Made by a program: the position numbers and the translations under genes. Positions 27,986 through 36,997 of a DNA stretch of 64,000 bases are shown here, piece after piece; positions within the stretch are counted from its first letter, which is position 1, and each line of letters begins with the position of its first letter. Source of the stretch: JACDAN01 sp963827705 (GTDB lineage: Bacteria; Actinomycetota; Thermoleophilia; Gaiellales; Gaiellaceae); assembly GCA_963827705.1 (NCBI GenBank), contig CAWHBN010000009.1:32790-96789 (forward strand), in the 5' to 3' direction. Below the pieces are notes generated by a model that searched no databases, was not told where the DNA came from, and saw nothing but the letters and a program-made list of their open reading frames with translations.

Positions 27986-30268
27986 TCACGCGCCCTGTCG
28001 CGTCGTGATCCGCCGTCCGTCGCTCTCGATCACGATGCTGCCCTGGCGATCGGTCCTGAAGACGTCGAGACCGGGAGCCGCGTCCAGCGCGGCCAGTGTG
28101 GAGGGCGTCGGGTGCCCGTAGTCGTTGTTCCTGCCGCACGAGATCACCGCAACTTCCGGTCGGGTGAGCGCGAGCAGGCGCGGCAACCCGTCATCGGCCG
28201 ATCCATGGTGTGCGACCTTGAGGATCTCGACTGGGGGCGGACTGAGCGGCAGCGTCACCGGAGACTCCGCGTCCGCCGTGAGCAGCACGTCGACACTGCC
28301 GTACGAGGCGAGGATCACGGTCGCGAAGAGATTCGGATCCTCGTGTTCGGGCGGGTCGCCGGCTGGCCAGAGCACACGCAGGCGGAGCGCCCCCAGACTG
28401 AAGCCAAGCCCGGCCCGCGCGGTCAGCAGAGGGACATGGCGCTCGCGGGCCTCGGCGAGCGCGGCGTCGTGCTCGGGGCTCTCAGCCGGGATCTCCGGAT
28501 CGAGGATTCGACCAACGTGGACATGGCGGAGCAGCTCGGCCGCACCGCCGACATGGTCACGCTGCGGGTGGGTCAGCACCGCGAGCGCGAGGTCACGCAC
28601 ACCGAGCTTGCGCAACTGGTCGTCGACGTCTCCTTCGGGCGGGCCCTGGTCGACGAGTACCGCTCCCTCCCGGACTTCCAGGAGGATCGCGTCTCCCTGG
28701 CCGACGTCCAGAACGGTCAGCCGGAACCCGGACGGCGGCGGGCGCGACTCCTGCGGGCGGATCTGCCAGGCCGCCGTGACCAGCACGGCCAGACCGGCGA
28801 CGAGCGCGAGGCCCGGCCGCCTCCAGCGGGGTAGGCGCGCCCAGGCGACCAGCGCGATGAGTGCCATGCCACCGATCGCGAGCGCGGCGGACGCTTCGAG
28901 GTCAGCCCCGGGCAGCCCGCCGACGAGCCGCGCGCAGGCCGCCACGTAGGCCGCCAGCCAACCGTTCACCCAGCCGGCGGCTACGGCCGCGGGCGGGAGC
29001 ACCTGATCGAGAAGGGCGGTCAGCAGCGCCAGACTGAACGAGACGCCCACGACCGGCGCGGCCAACGCGTTGCTGAGGATCGAGTAGGCGGGAACCGAGC
29101 CGAACTGGAGGAGCAGAATCGGCGCCGTGACGGCCCCGCACGCGCCCGAGACCGCGACGATCGTGCCGAGCCACTTCGGAACGGGATACCCCTCGAGGAT
29201 GCGTTCGAGCCGCGGAACGAGGACGAAGATCGCCGCCACCGCCGCGAACGAGAGCTGGAAGCCGGGCTCGTAGAGGCTGTACGGGTTCCACGCGAGGAGG
29301 AGCGCGGCTCCGAGCAGGAGGAAATACCAGCGGTCCCGCGGCCGCGCGGCGAGCCACGCGAGTGACGCCAGCGCGCCAGCGACCCCTGCACGAACGACCG
29401 ACGGCTGCCATCCGACCGCCAGGACATACGCGCCGATTGCTGCGAGTGCGCCGAGCTCCGCCACGAAGCGCGAGATCCCGAGCAGCCAGGCAAGCACGAG
29501 GACTCCCCCTGCGACGAAGGCGACGTTCTGACCAGACACGGCCAGGAGGTGGTAGAGCCCGGACGAGCGGAAGTCGTCCTGCAGCTCCTGGCCGAGCCCT
29601 TCGTCCTCGCCGAGAACGAGCCCGGCCAGGACCGCACGCCGTTCTCCCGCGAGCCCGGGTGCGATCGACGCGGCCAGCCGCTCTCGGACGCGATCCGCGA
29701 CGCCGGCGAGGCCGCCTCTCCGCCCGACGAGCCGCCACTCCCGCCCGCGCGCGACGACGTGGACACCGCGGCGGCGCAGGAATGCCCGCTCGTCGAAGCC
29801 GTCACTTGGCCCGCGAGGCTCCCGCAGCTCGACCGCAGTCTCGACGAGAGCGCCCTGCGGCGGTGCCCTCCCGGGCGGAAGCTCGAGCAGAACCGGCTCG
29901 CGCAGGTGGAGCGAACGAAAGGACCGCACGCGCGCCGGGACGCGAATGCTGTACGGCGACCGGCGCGCCGGCCCGGTGACCTCGAGAACCGCGCGCCCGG
30001 TCTCGCCCACCCGGGGGGCAAGCAGGCTCCGGTCGAGAGCGTCCAGACGGATGCTGCCCCACCACAACCCGCCTGCACCCAGCGCCAGCGCGAGCACAGC
30101 AATCCTCCCGCCGCGCCCTACGCACGCGGCCGAGACCACGGCGCCCACCAACGCGAGGGCAAGGACGAGGTTCGAGGAGCTCCGAACGACCGCGGCGAGT
30201 ACGAGCCCCGCGCAGAGCGCGAACGCGAGCACGTGCGGCGCGTACCGCTCCAGGAACGCGACGTTCAT
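27986..30268 (-). CDS. comEC: ComEC/Rec2 competence DNA channel protein
   Basis: 760 residues. Inner-membrane channel for single-stranded DNA uptake. The N-terminal DUF4131 OB-like part is followed by the competence domain (LVLGEDEGLGQELQDDFRSS, GLYHLLAVSGQNVAFVAGG) with about ten membrane segments, and a C-terminal metallo-beta-lactamase domain (LDVGQGDAILLEV, VLTHPQRDHVGG, LKVAHHGSADDGLP), probably the nuclease that degrades the non-entering strand. ATG at 30268 overlaps the comEA stop (ATGA). All expected parts are present, suggesting transformation ability or its past. Confidence 0.93.
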   Translation of the reverse strand: MNVAFLERYAPHVLAFALCAGLVLAAVVRSSSNLVLALALVGAVVSAACVGRGGRIAVLALALGAGGLWWGSIRLDALDRSLLAPRVGETGRAVLEVTGPARRSPYSIRVPARVRSFRSLHLREPVLLELPPGRAPPQGALVETAVELREPRGPSDGFDERAFLRRRGVHVVARGREWRLVGRRGGLAGVADRVRERLAASIAPGLAGERRAVLAGLVLGEDEGLGQELQDDFRSSGLYHLLAVSGQNVAFVAGGVLVLAWLLGISRFVAELGALAAIGAYVLAVGWQPSVVRAGVAGALASLAWLAARPRDRWYFLLLGAALLLAWNPYSLYEPGFQLSFAAVAAIFVLVPRLERILEGYPVPKWLGTIVAVSGACGAVTAPILLLQFGSVPAYSILSNALAAPVVGVSFSLALLTALLDQVLPPAAVAAGWVNGWLAAYVAACARLVGGLPGADLEASAALAIGGMALIALVAWARLPRWRRPGLALVAGLAVLVTAAWQIRPQESRPPPSGFRLTVLDVGQGDAILLEVREGAVLVDQGPPEGDVDDQLRKLGVRDLALAVLTHPQRDHVGGAAELLRHVHVGRILDPEIPAESPEHDAALAEARERHVPLLTARAGLGFSLGALRLRVLWPAGDPPEHEDPNLFATVILASYGSVDVLLTADAESPVTLPLSPPPVEILKVAHHGSADDGLPRLLALTRPEVAVISCGRNNDYGHPTPSTLAALDAAPGLDVFRTDRQGSIVIESDGRRITTRQGA

Positions 30269-30858
30269 GGCGCCACCAACTCGCGCAGCTGCTCCAGCCT
30301 GGCCGGCCCGATGCCAGGGATCGCATCGAGGTCGTCGACTGAGCTGAAGGCGCCGTGCTGCTCCCGGTGGTCGAGAATCTTCTGCGCCGTCACGGGCCCG
30401 ACGCCGGGAAGCGCGTCCAGCTCTTCGAGCGTCGCCGTGTTCAGGTGAACCGGGCCACCGGCTGCGCCGCCAACACCGCCCTCGCCTGTCTCCGAAGCGG
30501 CGCCTGCCTCGACCACCTCCCGGCGCGGAACGACCACCTGGCTTCCGTCGGAGACCTGGGCAGCGAGGTTGACGAGACTCAGGTCGGCTCGCCGGGTGGC
30601 GCCGCCGGCGCGGCGGACCGCATCCGCGATTCGAGCGCCGTGGACGAGCCGGTAGAGCCCCGGCCGCCGAACCGCGCCGACGACGTGGACGACGAGGCGA
30701 GGCGGCGCCGCCGCTTCGATCTCCCCTGCCTCGGGCGGGGGACGCTCGACGGTGGCGGTGCCGCTGCCGACGAAGAACCGCCCCGCGACGAACAGCGCGG
30801 CTACGAGCAGCGCGGCGCCAACGAGCGCGCGCGCACGCGTGACCTGCAAGTCGTGCAT
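30265..30858 (-). CDS. comEA: ComEA competence DNA receptor
   Basis: 197 residues. Surface DNA-binding receptor of competence. One N-terminal membrane anchor (residues 10-30), a SLBB domain (VVHVVGAVRRPGLYRL, DGSQVVVPRR), a Gly/Glu linker, and two helix-hairpin-helix motifs at the C-terminus (LNTATLEELDALPGVGP, FSSVDDLDAIPGIGPARLEQL). Directly coupled to comEC. Its upstream region carries copy A of a repeat that is also found before the sigma factor gene at 31.9 kb. Confidence 0.93.
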   Translation of the reverse strand: MHDLQVTRARALVGAALLVAALFVAGRFFVGSGTATVERPPPEAGEIEAAAPPRLVVHVVGAVRRPGLYRLVHGARIADAVRRAGGATRRADLSLVNLAAQVSDGSQVVVPRREVVEAGAASETGEGGVGGAAGGPVHLNTATLEELDALPGVGPVTAQKILDHREQHGAFSSVDDLDAIPGIGPARLEQLRELVAP

Positions 30859-30889
30859 GCAGACGATCGTGGCGACGGACCCGTCGCGT

Positions 30890-30942
30890 GTCCGTCACCG
30901 CAATGCGCCAAAGGTGTGACGGTTTCGGCGGAAACGGCGTCC
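30890..30942. repeat. Dyad-containing repeat, copy A (comEA/hydrolase intergenic region)
   Basis: Contains CCGTCAC and GTGACGG as an inverted pair about 17 bases apart, around GCGCCAAAGGTGTGACGG. It aligns without gaps over about 50 bases with 31834-31885, with roughly eight mismatches. It lies in the 207-base gap between divergent comEA and the beta-lactamase-fold gene. It looks like an operator or an alternative promoter. The rest of this gap shows nothing clear. Confidence 0.5.
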
Positions 30943-31065
30943 GGCGACGCTGACGACGACCATTCGGTCCTGGGCTCACCCGGCCCTCGTCGGCGCCCGG
31001 CGCGGTCAGAGCCGGCGGGGTCACCGCCGGTGGTGCGAGGATCGGCATACGAGCTACGGATTGGC

Positions 31066-31788
31066 ATGAGCGCACTGACGAAGATCAGCGACCACGTCTA
31101 CTGCCTGCCTCCCGGGCCGCCTGACCGGCCGTCCCTGTGCGCGGTCGTCGGCACCCGTCGAACGCTGATGCTCGATGCAGGAAGCTCGGCCGCGCATGCG
31201 CGAATCGCCCTCAACGGGTTCTCCGAGATGGGTATCGAGCCGCCGAGCCTCACCGTTCTCACGCACTCGCACTGGGATCACGTCTTCGGTGCGGCGGAGA
31301 TCGGCGCGCCGGTGATCGCGCACCTGGAGACCGCGGCGACGCTGGCCGAGATGGCCGAGACGGACTGGAGCGATGAGGCGCTCGATCGTCGGGTGGCGGA
31401 AGGAATCGCCTCGGAGCAGCACGCGGCGAACGTGAAGGAAGAGCTGCCCTCGCCGCGCGAGGTTCAGGTAGCACAGGCCGACGTCGTCTTCGAGGGCGGG
31501 CTCGACCTCGAGCTCGGCGGCGTGACGGTCCGGGTACGGCACGTCGCGGGCGACCACGCCTCCGACTCGTGTGTCTTGCACGTCGAGCCCGACCGCGTGC
31601 TCTTTCTGGGGGACTGCCTCTACGAGGCGCCGAGCGGCGGATACACAGCCGAACGTGCACAGCCGCTCCTCGAAACGATCCTCGGCTTCGGGGCGGAGAT
31701 CTTCATCGAGGGCCACCACGACGACCCGTACGGTCGAGCCGAACTCGAGAAGTACCTCGCGGACCTTCGCGCAACCGTCGCCGGGTAA
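31066..31788 (+). CDS. Metallo-beta-lactamase-fold hydrolase
   Basis: 240 residues, ATG at 31066. The metal motif THSHWDH (HxHxDH) lies near residue 68, with the second-site GDH in VAGDHASDSC, LGDCLYEA and the late EGHHDDPYG. This is the general hydrolase branch of the family (glyoxalase II, lactonase and similar), not a known antibiotic lactamase. Substrate unknown. Upstream of the ATG is only a weak ribosome site. Confidence 0.82.
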   Translation: MSALTKISDHVYCLPPGPPDRPSLCAVVGTRRTLMLDAGSSAAHARIALNGFSEMGIEPPSLTVLTHSHWDHVFGAAEIGAPVIAHLETAATLAEMAETDWSDEALDRRVAEGIASEQHAANVKEELPSPREVQVAQADVVFEGGLDLELGGVTVRVRHVAGDHASDSCVLHVEPDRVLFLGDCLYEAPSGGYTAERAQPLLETILGFGAEIFIEGHHDDPYGRAELEKYLADLRATVAG

Positions 31789-31833
31789 CGATCAGCCGAA
31801 CGTGACGAGCGCGTCGTCCAGGCTCCCGGCGGT

Positions 31834-31885
31834 GTCTCCGTCACGGGAACGCACCAAAGGTGTGACGGTTTCGGCCGAAGCGACG
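31834..31885. repeat. Dyad-containing repeat, copy B (before the ECF sigma gene)
   Basis: Second copy of the element at 30890-30942: CTCCGTCACGGGAACGCACC followed by AAAGGTGTGACGGTTTCGGC. The CCGTCAC/GTGACGG dyad is kept. It ends about 13 bases before the sigma factor start, so it is well placed as the promoter or operator of that gene. GGGAAC inside it resembles an ECF -35 element but is not kept in copy A. Confidence 0.5.
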
Positions 31886-31897
31886 TATATGAGGGGT

Positions 31898-32398
31898 ATG
31901 AAGCCTGTGACGCGCTCGCTCGCCGATGCCGCCGAGAGGCACCTGGACGACGTCTACCGGTACGTCCTGTACCTGACACGCGACCCGCAGGCGGCCGAGG
32001 AACTGACCGCCGAGACCTTCGAGCGCGCCGTTCGCCTGTGGCACCGATTCGACCCGGCCAGAGGCTCAGAGCGCACCTGGCTCTGCCAGATCGCCCGCAC
32101 GGCTGCCCTCGACCACCTCCGATCGGAAGAGCGTCGCCGTCGACGCGAGGCGCGCTACTCGAGCCTCGCCGAGCGGACGCAAGAGCTGGAGTTCCAGACC
32201 CTCTCCCCCTGGCTCCGGCAGGCGCTCGCGAGCCTCTCGGCCGCGGACCGCGAGGTGATCGCCCTGCGCGTCATCCTCGAACTCGACCCGGCAGATGCTG
32301 GACGCGTCCTCGGAATCAGCCCCTCCGCCTGCACGACGCGCCTGTCACGGGCACTCGGCCGGCTCGAAGAGAAGGTGGGAACACAGCATGTCGCCTGA
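31898..32398 (+). CDS. ECF-type RNA polymerase sigma factor
   Basis: 166 residues. Sigma-70 family, ECF size. Region 2: LDDVYRYVLYLTRDPQAAEELTAETFERA; region 4: ASLSAADREVIALRVILELD and AGRVLGISPSACTTRLSRAL. ATG at 31898 is the second of two in-frame ATGs (other at 31889). The stop overlaps the start of the DUF4349 membrane protein gene by 11 bases, so that protein is the likely regulator. The repeat directly upstream suggests autoregulation. Confidence 0.9.
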   Translation: MKPVTRSLADAAERHLDDVYRYVLYLTRDPQAAEELTAETFERAVRLWHRFDPARGSERTWLCQIARTAALDHLRSEERRRRREARYSSLAERTQELEFQTLSPWLRQALASLSAADREVIALRVILELDPADAGRVLGISPSACTTRLSRALGRLEEKVGTQHVA

Positions 32399-33368
32399 CC
32401 TCGTCACCGCCTTGCGCGCCGAGACACCGGCCGCGCCCCACCGGCTCCGCGAGCGTGTCGCCGCCGTCACGGCCACTACTCCCCCGGCCCGCCGCTTCAG
32501 GACCCGCCGGATCCTGTCGTTCGCAGTGCCGGTCGCTGCAGGCCTGTCGCTCGCAGCGGCCGTCGCGGTTGGGCTGAACACCGCGATCGAGCCGAATCGG
32601 TCCGGCGACGCCGCCGAGACCTCCAGGGCTGCGCCCGCGCAGGACGTGACCCCGAGCCCCGCCGGCGAGACCGCCGATCGGGCGAAAGCGCTCCCCGGGC
32701 AGAGCTTCACGGCGCCGATCCCGGCACAACGCCGCGCGCAGGACTACCGGGCAAGCCTCACGCTCCTCGTCGACGGCACTGACGAGCTGTCGGCGACGAC
32801 CCAGAGGGCGCTCCGGGCGACGCGCCGCCTCGGCGGGTACGTCCTTTCCGTCAACTACTCCACGCCCGAGCCCGGGGACGGCACCGCGGCGCTGCGCCTC
32901 CGCATCCCCGTCTCGCGCGTGCAGGCCGCGATCGTCGAGCTCAGCGCGATGGGCCGGATCCTGGCGCAGGACACGCAGGTCTCCGACCTCCAGCAGGGGC
33001 TCGACGAGCTCACGCGCCGCATCCGCGACCTCGAGCGGCGCGCAGCCCAGGCGCAGGGCGCCGAGCGCGCACAGCTCCTCGCTCAGATCGAGGCGCTACG
33101 AAACCAGCGTGTCCAGATCAACCGCCAGGCCGCGTACGCGACCGTCAATCTCGACCTGACGACCCACGAGCCGAAAGCGCCCGCCGTGACCCCGGGGCGA
33201 CTCGATCGAGCCCTCGACGATGCGGTCGGAATCCTCCTCGCCGAGCTCGCGATCGCCGCCTACGCACTGATCGTCGCAAGCCCCTTCATCCTGCTCGGCC
33301 TCGCAGCCTTCTTCGGCAACCGCGCCTACCGGCGCCACGCCGACCAGCGCCTGCTCGAGCGCGCCTAG
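32388..33368 (+). CDS. DUF4349 membrane protein, probable partner of the sigma factor
   Basis: 326 residues. A cytoplasmic N-terminus (about 45 residues), one membrane helix (FAVPVAAGLSLAAAVAVGL), an extracytoplasmic DUF4349 domain with a conserved LRIPVSRVQAAIVELSAMG segment and a coiled coil (LTRRIRDLERRAAQAQGAERAQLLAQIEALRNQ, about 205-240), then two C-terminal membrane helices. No zinc-binding anti-sigma motif (HxxxCxxC) is seen at the N-terminus. The overlap with the ECF sigma gene suggests that it senses envelope state and controls the sigma factor. Its TAG stop shares CTAG with the convergent regulator gene. Confidence 0.8.
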   Translation: MSPDLVTALRAETPAAPHRLRERVAAVTATTPPARRFRTRRILSFAVPVAAGLSLAAAVAVGLNTAIEPNRSGDAAETSRAAPAQDVTPSPAGETADRAKALPGQSFTAPIPAQRRAQDYRASLTLLVDGTDELSATTQRALRATRRLGGYVLSVNYSTPEPGDGTAALRLRIPVSRVQAAIVELSAMGRILAQDTQVSDLQQGLDELTRRIRDLERRAAQAQGAERAQLLAQIEALRNQRVQINRQAAYATVNLDLTTHEPKAPAVTPGRLDRALDDAVGILLAELAIAAYALIVASPFILLGLAAFFGNRAYRRHADQRLLERA

Positions 33369-34432
33369 GAGGACTCGAGCTCTTCGCGGATCACGCGAAG
33401 TCGAGCCTCGTTGCCGACGAACGCGCCGACAACGTCGGGATCGAACTGTTTGCCGGACTGCTGGACCAGCTCGCGGCCCGCATCAACCCAGCGGCGTGCC
33501 CGACGGTACGGCCGGTCGCTCGTGATCGCGTCCAGCGTGTCGGCGACGGCGAAGACGCGCGCCGCGAGCGGGATCTCGCTGCCTGCCAGGCCGTCGGGAT
33601 ACCCGTCGCCGTCCCAGCGCTCATGGTGCGAGCGGACGATCCGGAGGCCCTCGCCATGAAAGAACGCAACGCCGGAAAGCACCTGCTCGCCGAGGACCGT
33701 GTGCGTCTTCATCAGCCGCGTCTCCGCCGTGGTCAACGGCTCGGGCTTTTGGAGGATTCGGTCCGGGATCCCGATCTTGCCGACGTCGTGGAGCAGGAAG
33801 CCGTATTCGGTGCTCGGATCCTCGAGCAGCTCCGGGTCGACGGCCTGCGCGAGCTCGATCGCGTAGCGCTGCACTCGCTGCGAGTGCTGCCTGGTTCCGG
33901 TGTCCTTCGACTCGAGCGCGCTCGCGAGCGCCATCACCGTCTCCCGGTACGCGCTCTGGACGAGGGAGCGCTGACCCTTCTCGATCTCCAGGACATGGCG
34001 CAGGTCGCGCGCGTACAGCAGCAGCTGCTCCTGCGGATCGTCGGCGCGGACTGACCGGAACGGGATGCCGTAGCGAGTGCCCACGAGCTGCTCGACGACC
34101 GCCAGCAGCTGGAGCGGGCTGAAGGGCTTGCGGACTGCCGCGTCGGCTCCCGCGTCCTCCGCCGCCGTCGACGTGCCGCCCTCCGAGCCGCTCAGCATGA
34201 CCACCGGGATCCCATCCGTTCCCGGGTCCGTCTTGAGGCTGCGGCAGAACTCGAGGCCGTCCATGCCCGGCATGTGCACGTCGAGCACGACCACGTCGGG
34301 AGCAGAGCCCGTGATCAATCGACGCGCGTCGGCGGCGTCCTCCGCCTCGTCGACGTCGATGTCGAAGACCTCGAACGTCGTCCGAAGCAGCATCCGCAGC
34401 GCCGCATCGTCATCTACGAGCAGAACCCTCAC
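33365..34432 (-). CDS. Response regulator with HD-GYP phosphodiesterase domain
   Basis: 355 residues from GTG at 34432 (GGAGG four bases upstream); a TTG one codon earlier is possible. Receiver domain 1-120 with acidic pocket VDDD, phospho-acceptor Asp51 in VVVLDVHMPGMDG, and KPF. A short helix linker leads to an HD-GYP domain: TRQHSQRV, LLHDVGKIGIPD, HHERWDGDGYPDGL. The HD and GYP signatures are intact, so it should hydrolyse cyclic di-GMP when phosphorylated. No histidine kinase gene is next to it. Confidence 0.9.
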   Translation of the reverse strand: MRVLLVDDDAALRMLLRTTFEVFDIDVDEAEDAADARRLITGSAPDVVVLDVHMPGMDGLEFCRSLKTDPGTDGIPVVMLSGSEGGTSTAAEDAGADAAVRKPFSPLQLLAVVEQLVGTRYGIPFRSVRADDPQEQLLLYARDLRHVLEIEKGQRSLVQSAYRETVMALASALESKDTGTRQHSQRVQRYAIELAQAVDPELLEDPSTEYGFLLHDVGKIGIPDRILQKPEPLTTAETRLMKTHTVLGEQVLSGVAFFHGEGLRIVRSHHERWDGDGYPDGLAGSEIPLAARVFAVADTLDAITSDRPYRRARRWVDAGRELVQQSGKQFDPDVVGAFVGNEARLRVIREELESS

Positions 34433-34503
34433 CAAGCCTCCGGTACTAGGACCCCCGAGTCCACATCGGCTGCCGCGGACTACCGCTTTAGCGTGAGATC
34501 AGC

Positions 34504-36888
34504 CTAACGCGTGACGATGTTGACGAGCTTTCCGGGCACGACGATCGTCTGCCGGATCTCGGTGCCGTCCAGGTGCGCCTGCACCCGCGGCGATGCCTTG
34601 GCGCGCTCGACCAGCTCCGCCTCGGGCAGGTCAGCCGAGACCTCCATGCGGTCCCGCACCCGGCCGTTCACCTGGATCACCAGCTCGAACGTTTCCCGCT
34701 CCAGCAAGGCCGCGTCGGCCTCGGGCCACGGCGTCTCCCACAACCGCTCGTTGCCCAGGCGCTCCCACAGCTCCTCGGCCAGGTGAGGCGCATACGGCTG
34801 GATCAGCGAGACCGCCGTCTCGGCGGCGAAGCGGGCGGCGGGGTCCTCGGGCTCGCGCACGAGGTCGTTCGTCAGCTCCATCACGGCGGCGATCGGCGTG
34901 TGGAACTGGAAGCGCCGGCCGATGTCGTCGCTCACCTTCGCGACCGTCATGTGCGCTTTCCGCGCCAGCGGCGTGTCCGGTACGTCGCCGCCCGCGGACT
35001 CTCGCTCTGCGATCTCGTGGACGACCCGCCACAGGCGCCGCAGGAACCGGACGATGCCCTCGATCCCGGTGTCGGTCCACTCCATGTCCTGGTCGGCCGG
35101 GCCCATGAAGAGGATGTACGTGCGCACTGCGTCGGCGCCGTACTCGTCGACCAGGGGATCCGGGCCCTCAACGTTCCCCTTCGACTTGGACATCTTCGAG
35201 CCGCCCATCTGCAGCCACCCCTGGTGGAACAGCCGCGCGAACGGCTCGCCGAAGCTCACAAGCCCCATCTCCCTCATCACCCGGATGAAGAAGCGCGAGT
35301 ACAGCAAGTGCCCGGTCGCGTGGTCGATCCCGCCGATGTACTGCGAGATCGGGCACCAGTAGTCGACCAGGCGGCGGTCGAACGGCGCTTGGTCGTTTCG
35401 GGGATCGACGTAACGCAGGTAGTACCAGGACGAGTCGACGAACGTGTCCATCGTGTCCGCCTCGCGCCGCGCCGGCTTCCCGCACTTCGGGCACGGCACA
35501 TTGATCCACTCCTCGTTGGAGGCCAGCGGCGGGACGCCTTTCGGCCGGTAGTCCTCGACCTCCGGCAGCAACAGCGGCAGCTCGTCCTCGGGAACGGGGA
35601 CGAGGCCGCAGTCCTCACAGTGGACGATGGGAATCGGGCAGCCCCAGTACCGCTGGCGCGAGAAGCTCCAGTCACGCAGCCGGTAGCTGACCGCCGGTTG
35701 CCCCTTGCCCCGCTCGCCCAGCCACTCGACGATCCGTCGCTTTGCCTCATCGGCGGGAAGCCCGGTGAACTCGCCGGAATCGACCAGGACACCGTCCTCG
35801 TCGATCACCTCGCGGATCGTAAGGTCGAACGCCTCCGCGAACTCGCGGTCGCGCTCGTCGTGGGCCGGGACGGCCATGATCGCGCCGGTCCCGTACTCCA
35901 TCAGCACGTAGTCGGCGACGTAGATCGGTAGCCGTTCCCCGTTCACGGGGTTCGTGACGTAGTGCCCCGTGAAGACGCCGGTCTTCGTCTCCTCGGCGGC
36001 ACGTGCCTCGCCACGACGCGCCGCGGTCCGCTTCGCGTACTCGCGGACATCGTCGTTGCCGATGCGCTCGACCAGCGGGTGCTCGGGGGCCACCACGAAG
36101 AAAGTCGCGCCGAACAGCGTGTCCGGCCGGGTCGTGAAAACCGGGATGTCCTCGTCGAGCTCTTCGATCCGGAACAGGATGTCTGCGCCCTCCGAGCGCC
36201 CGATCCAGTTCCGCTGGATCGTCTTCGTGCGCTCTGGCCACTCGCCCCACTCGGGCAGCTCGTACTCCAGGAGCTCGTCGGCGTAGGCGGTGATCTTGAA
36301 GAACCACTGCTCCAGGTTGCGCGCCTCGACCAGCGTCCCGCAGCGGTCGCAACGCCCGTCCACGACATACTCGTGCGCGACAACGGTCTGGTCGTTGGGA
36401 CACCAGTTGACAGGCGCCGCCGCCCGGTAGGCGAGGCCGCGCTCGAAGAACTGCAGGAACAGCCACTGCGTCCAGCGGTAGAAGTCCACCTCGTGCGCGG
36501 AGATCTCGCGCCTCCAGTCGATCGCCCACCCCAGGCGCTGCATCTGCTTCCGAATCGCGACGATGTTCCGCTCGGTGATGTCCCGTGGGTGACCGCCTTC
36601 GGTGATCGCGGCGTTCTCGGCCGGCAGGCCGAACGAGTCGAAGCCCATCGGACGCAGCACCGTCCAGCCATTCCTGCGCCGGAAGTGCGTGGCGACGTCG
36701 CCCATCGTGTAGTTCAGGACGTGGCCCATGTGCAGCGTCCCGGACGGGTAAGGGAGCATCTCCAGCTGGTACCAGTGCGACTCCTCGCCCGTCTCGTCCG
36801 GCTCAGGGTTCGGGGTCTCGAACGCCTTCGCGTCCTCCCAGACCTGCTGCCACTTCGGTTCGATTTGCTTTGGCTCGTATCGCTCCAT
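34504..36888 (-). CDS. leuS: Leucyl-tRNA synthetase
   Basis: 794 residues. Charges tRNA-Leu. Class I signatures: HMGH in PYPSGTLHMGHVLNYTMGD and KMSKS in GGSKMSKSKGN. The CP1 editing domain (FTTRPDTLFGATF, YGTGAIMAVPAHDERD) and zinc Cys pairs (GRCDRCGTLVEA; CPKCGKPARR) are present. ATG at 36888 has GGAG at good spacing. The frame is open upstream but that part is the leader region. The leader carries a Leu-containing peptide and a terminator hairpin (see 36906-36989). Confidence 0.96.
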   Translation of the reverse strand: MERYEPKQIEPKWQQVWEDAKAFETPNPEPDETGEESHWYQLEMLPYPSGTLHMGHVLNYTMGDVATHFRRRNGWTVLRPMGFDSFGLPAENAAITEGGHPRDITERNIVAIRKQMQRLGWAIDWRREISAHEVDFYRWTQWLFLQFFERGLAYRAAAPVNWCPNDQTVVAHEYVVDGRCDRCGTLVEARNLEQWFFKITAYADELLEYELPEWGEWPERTKTIQRNWIGRSEGADILFRIEELDEDIPVFTTRPDTLFGATFFVVAPEHPLVERIGNDDVREYAKRTAARRGEARAAEETKTGVFTGHYVTNPVNGERLPIYVADYVLMEYGTGAIMAVPAHDERDREFAEAFDLTIREVIDEDGVLVDSGEFTGLPADEAKRRIVEWLGERGKGQPAVSYRLRDWSFSRQRYWGCPIPIVHCEDCGLVPVPEDELPLLLPEVEDYRPKGVPPLASNEEWINVPCPKCGKPARREADTMDTFVDSSWYYLRYVDPRNDQAPFDRRLVDYWCPISQYIGGIDHATGHLLYSRFFIRVMREMGLVSFGEPFARLFHQGWLQMGGSKMSKSKGNVEGPDPLVDEYGADAVRTYILFMGPADQDMEWTDTGIEGIVRFLRRLWRVVHEIAERESAGGDVPDTPLARKAHMTVAKVSDDIGRRFQFHTPIAAVMELTNDLVREPEDPAARFAAETAVSLIQPYAPHLAEELWERLGNERLWETPWPEADAALLERETFELVIQVNGRVRDRMEVSADLPEAELVERAKASPRVQAHLDGTEIRQTIVVPGKLVNIVTR

Positions 36889-36905
36889 CACCGTCTCCAG
36901 AAATG

Positions 36906-36928
36906 AAAAAGCCTCTCGAGGGAGAGGC
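36906..36928 (-). terminator. Intrinsic terminator in the leuS leader (attenuator)
   Basis: On the minus strand GCCTCTC-CCTC-GAGAGGC, a 7-bp stem, followed at once by TTTTTC. It ends 17 bases before the leuS start, so it would stop transcription before leuS. The 3' arm CTCGAGAGGC can pair with GCTTCTCGAG (36972-36981), the segment that holds the Leu codons of the leader peptide, with one wobble pair. That is the layout of an attenuator. Confidence 0.75.
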
Positions 36929-36932
36929 CGTG

Positions 36933-36964
36933 GGAAGCTACCGCGGCCGGGCCGCGTTGCTTCC
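36933..36964 (-). promoter_or_regulatory. Second leader hairpin before leuS
   Basis: Stem GGAAGC/GCTTCC, then an AA-GTA bulge, then CGCGG/CCGCG around loop CCCGG. It lies between the leader peptide and the terminator hairpin. It could be the alternative structure of an attenuator or a pause hairpin. It does not have the AGGGTGGNACCGCG sequence of a T-box. Confidence 0.55.
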
Positions 36965-36968
36965 TGCG

Positions 36969-36989
36969 CTACTCGAGAAGCTGCGTCAT
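36969..36989 (-). CDS. Predicted leuS leader peptide MTQLLE
   Basis: A six-codon frame ATG ACG CAG CTT CTC GAG TAG, 80 bases before leuS. It holds two adjacent Leu codons. Ribosome stalling there when charged tRNA-Leu is scarce would change leader folding and the downstream terminator. The -10-like TATTGT ends eight bases before the ATG, so the peptide may be translated from a leaderless or nearly leaderless message. No Shine-Dalgarno is visible. Predicted from layout only. Confidence 0.6.
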   Translation of the reverse strand: MTQLLE

Positions 36990-36997
36990 CAAGACTG

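Noticed and set aside
36933..36964. T-box riboswitch in the leuS leader
   Set aside because: The conserved AGGGTGGNACCGCG sequence and a stem I with specifier loop are not found; a leader peptide attenuator fits better.
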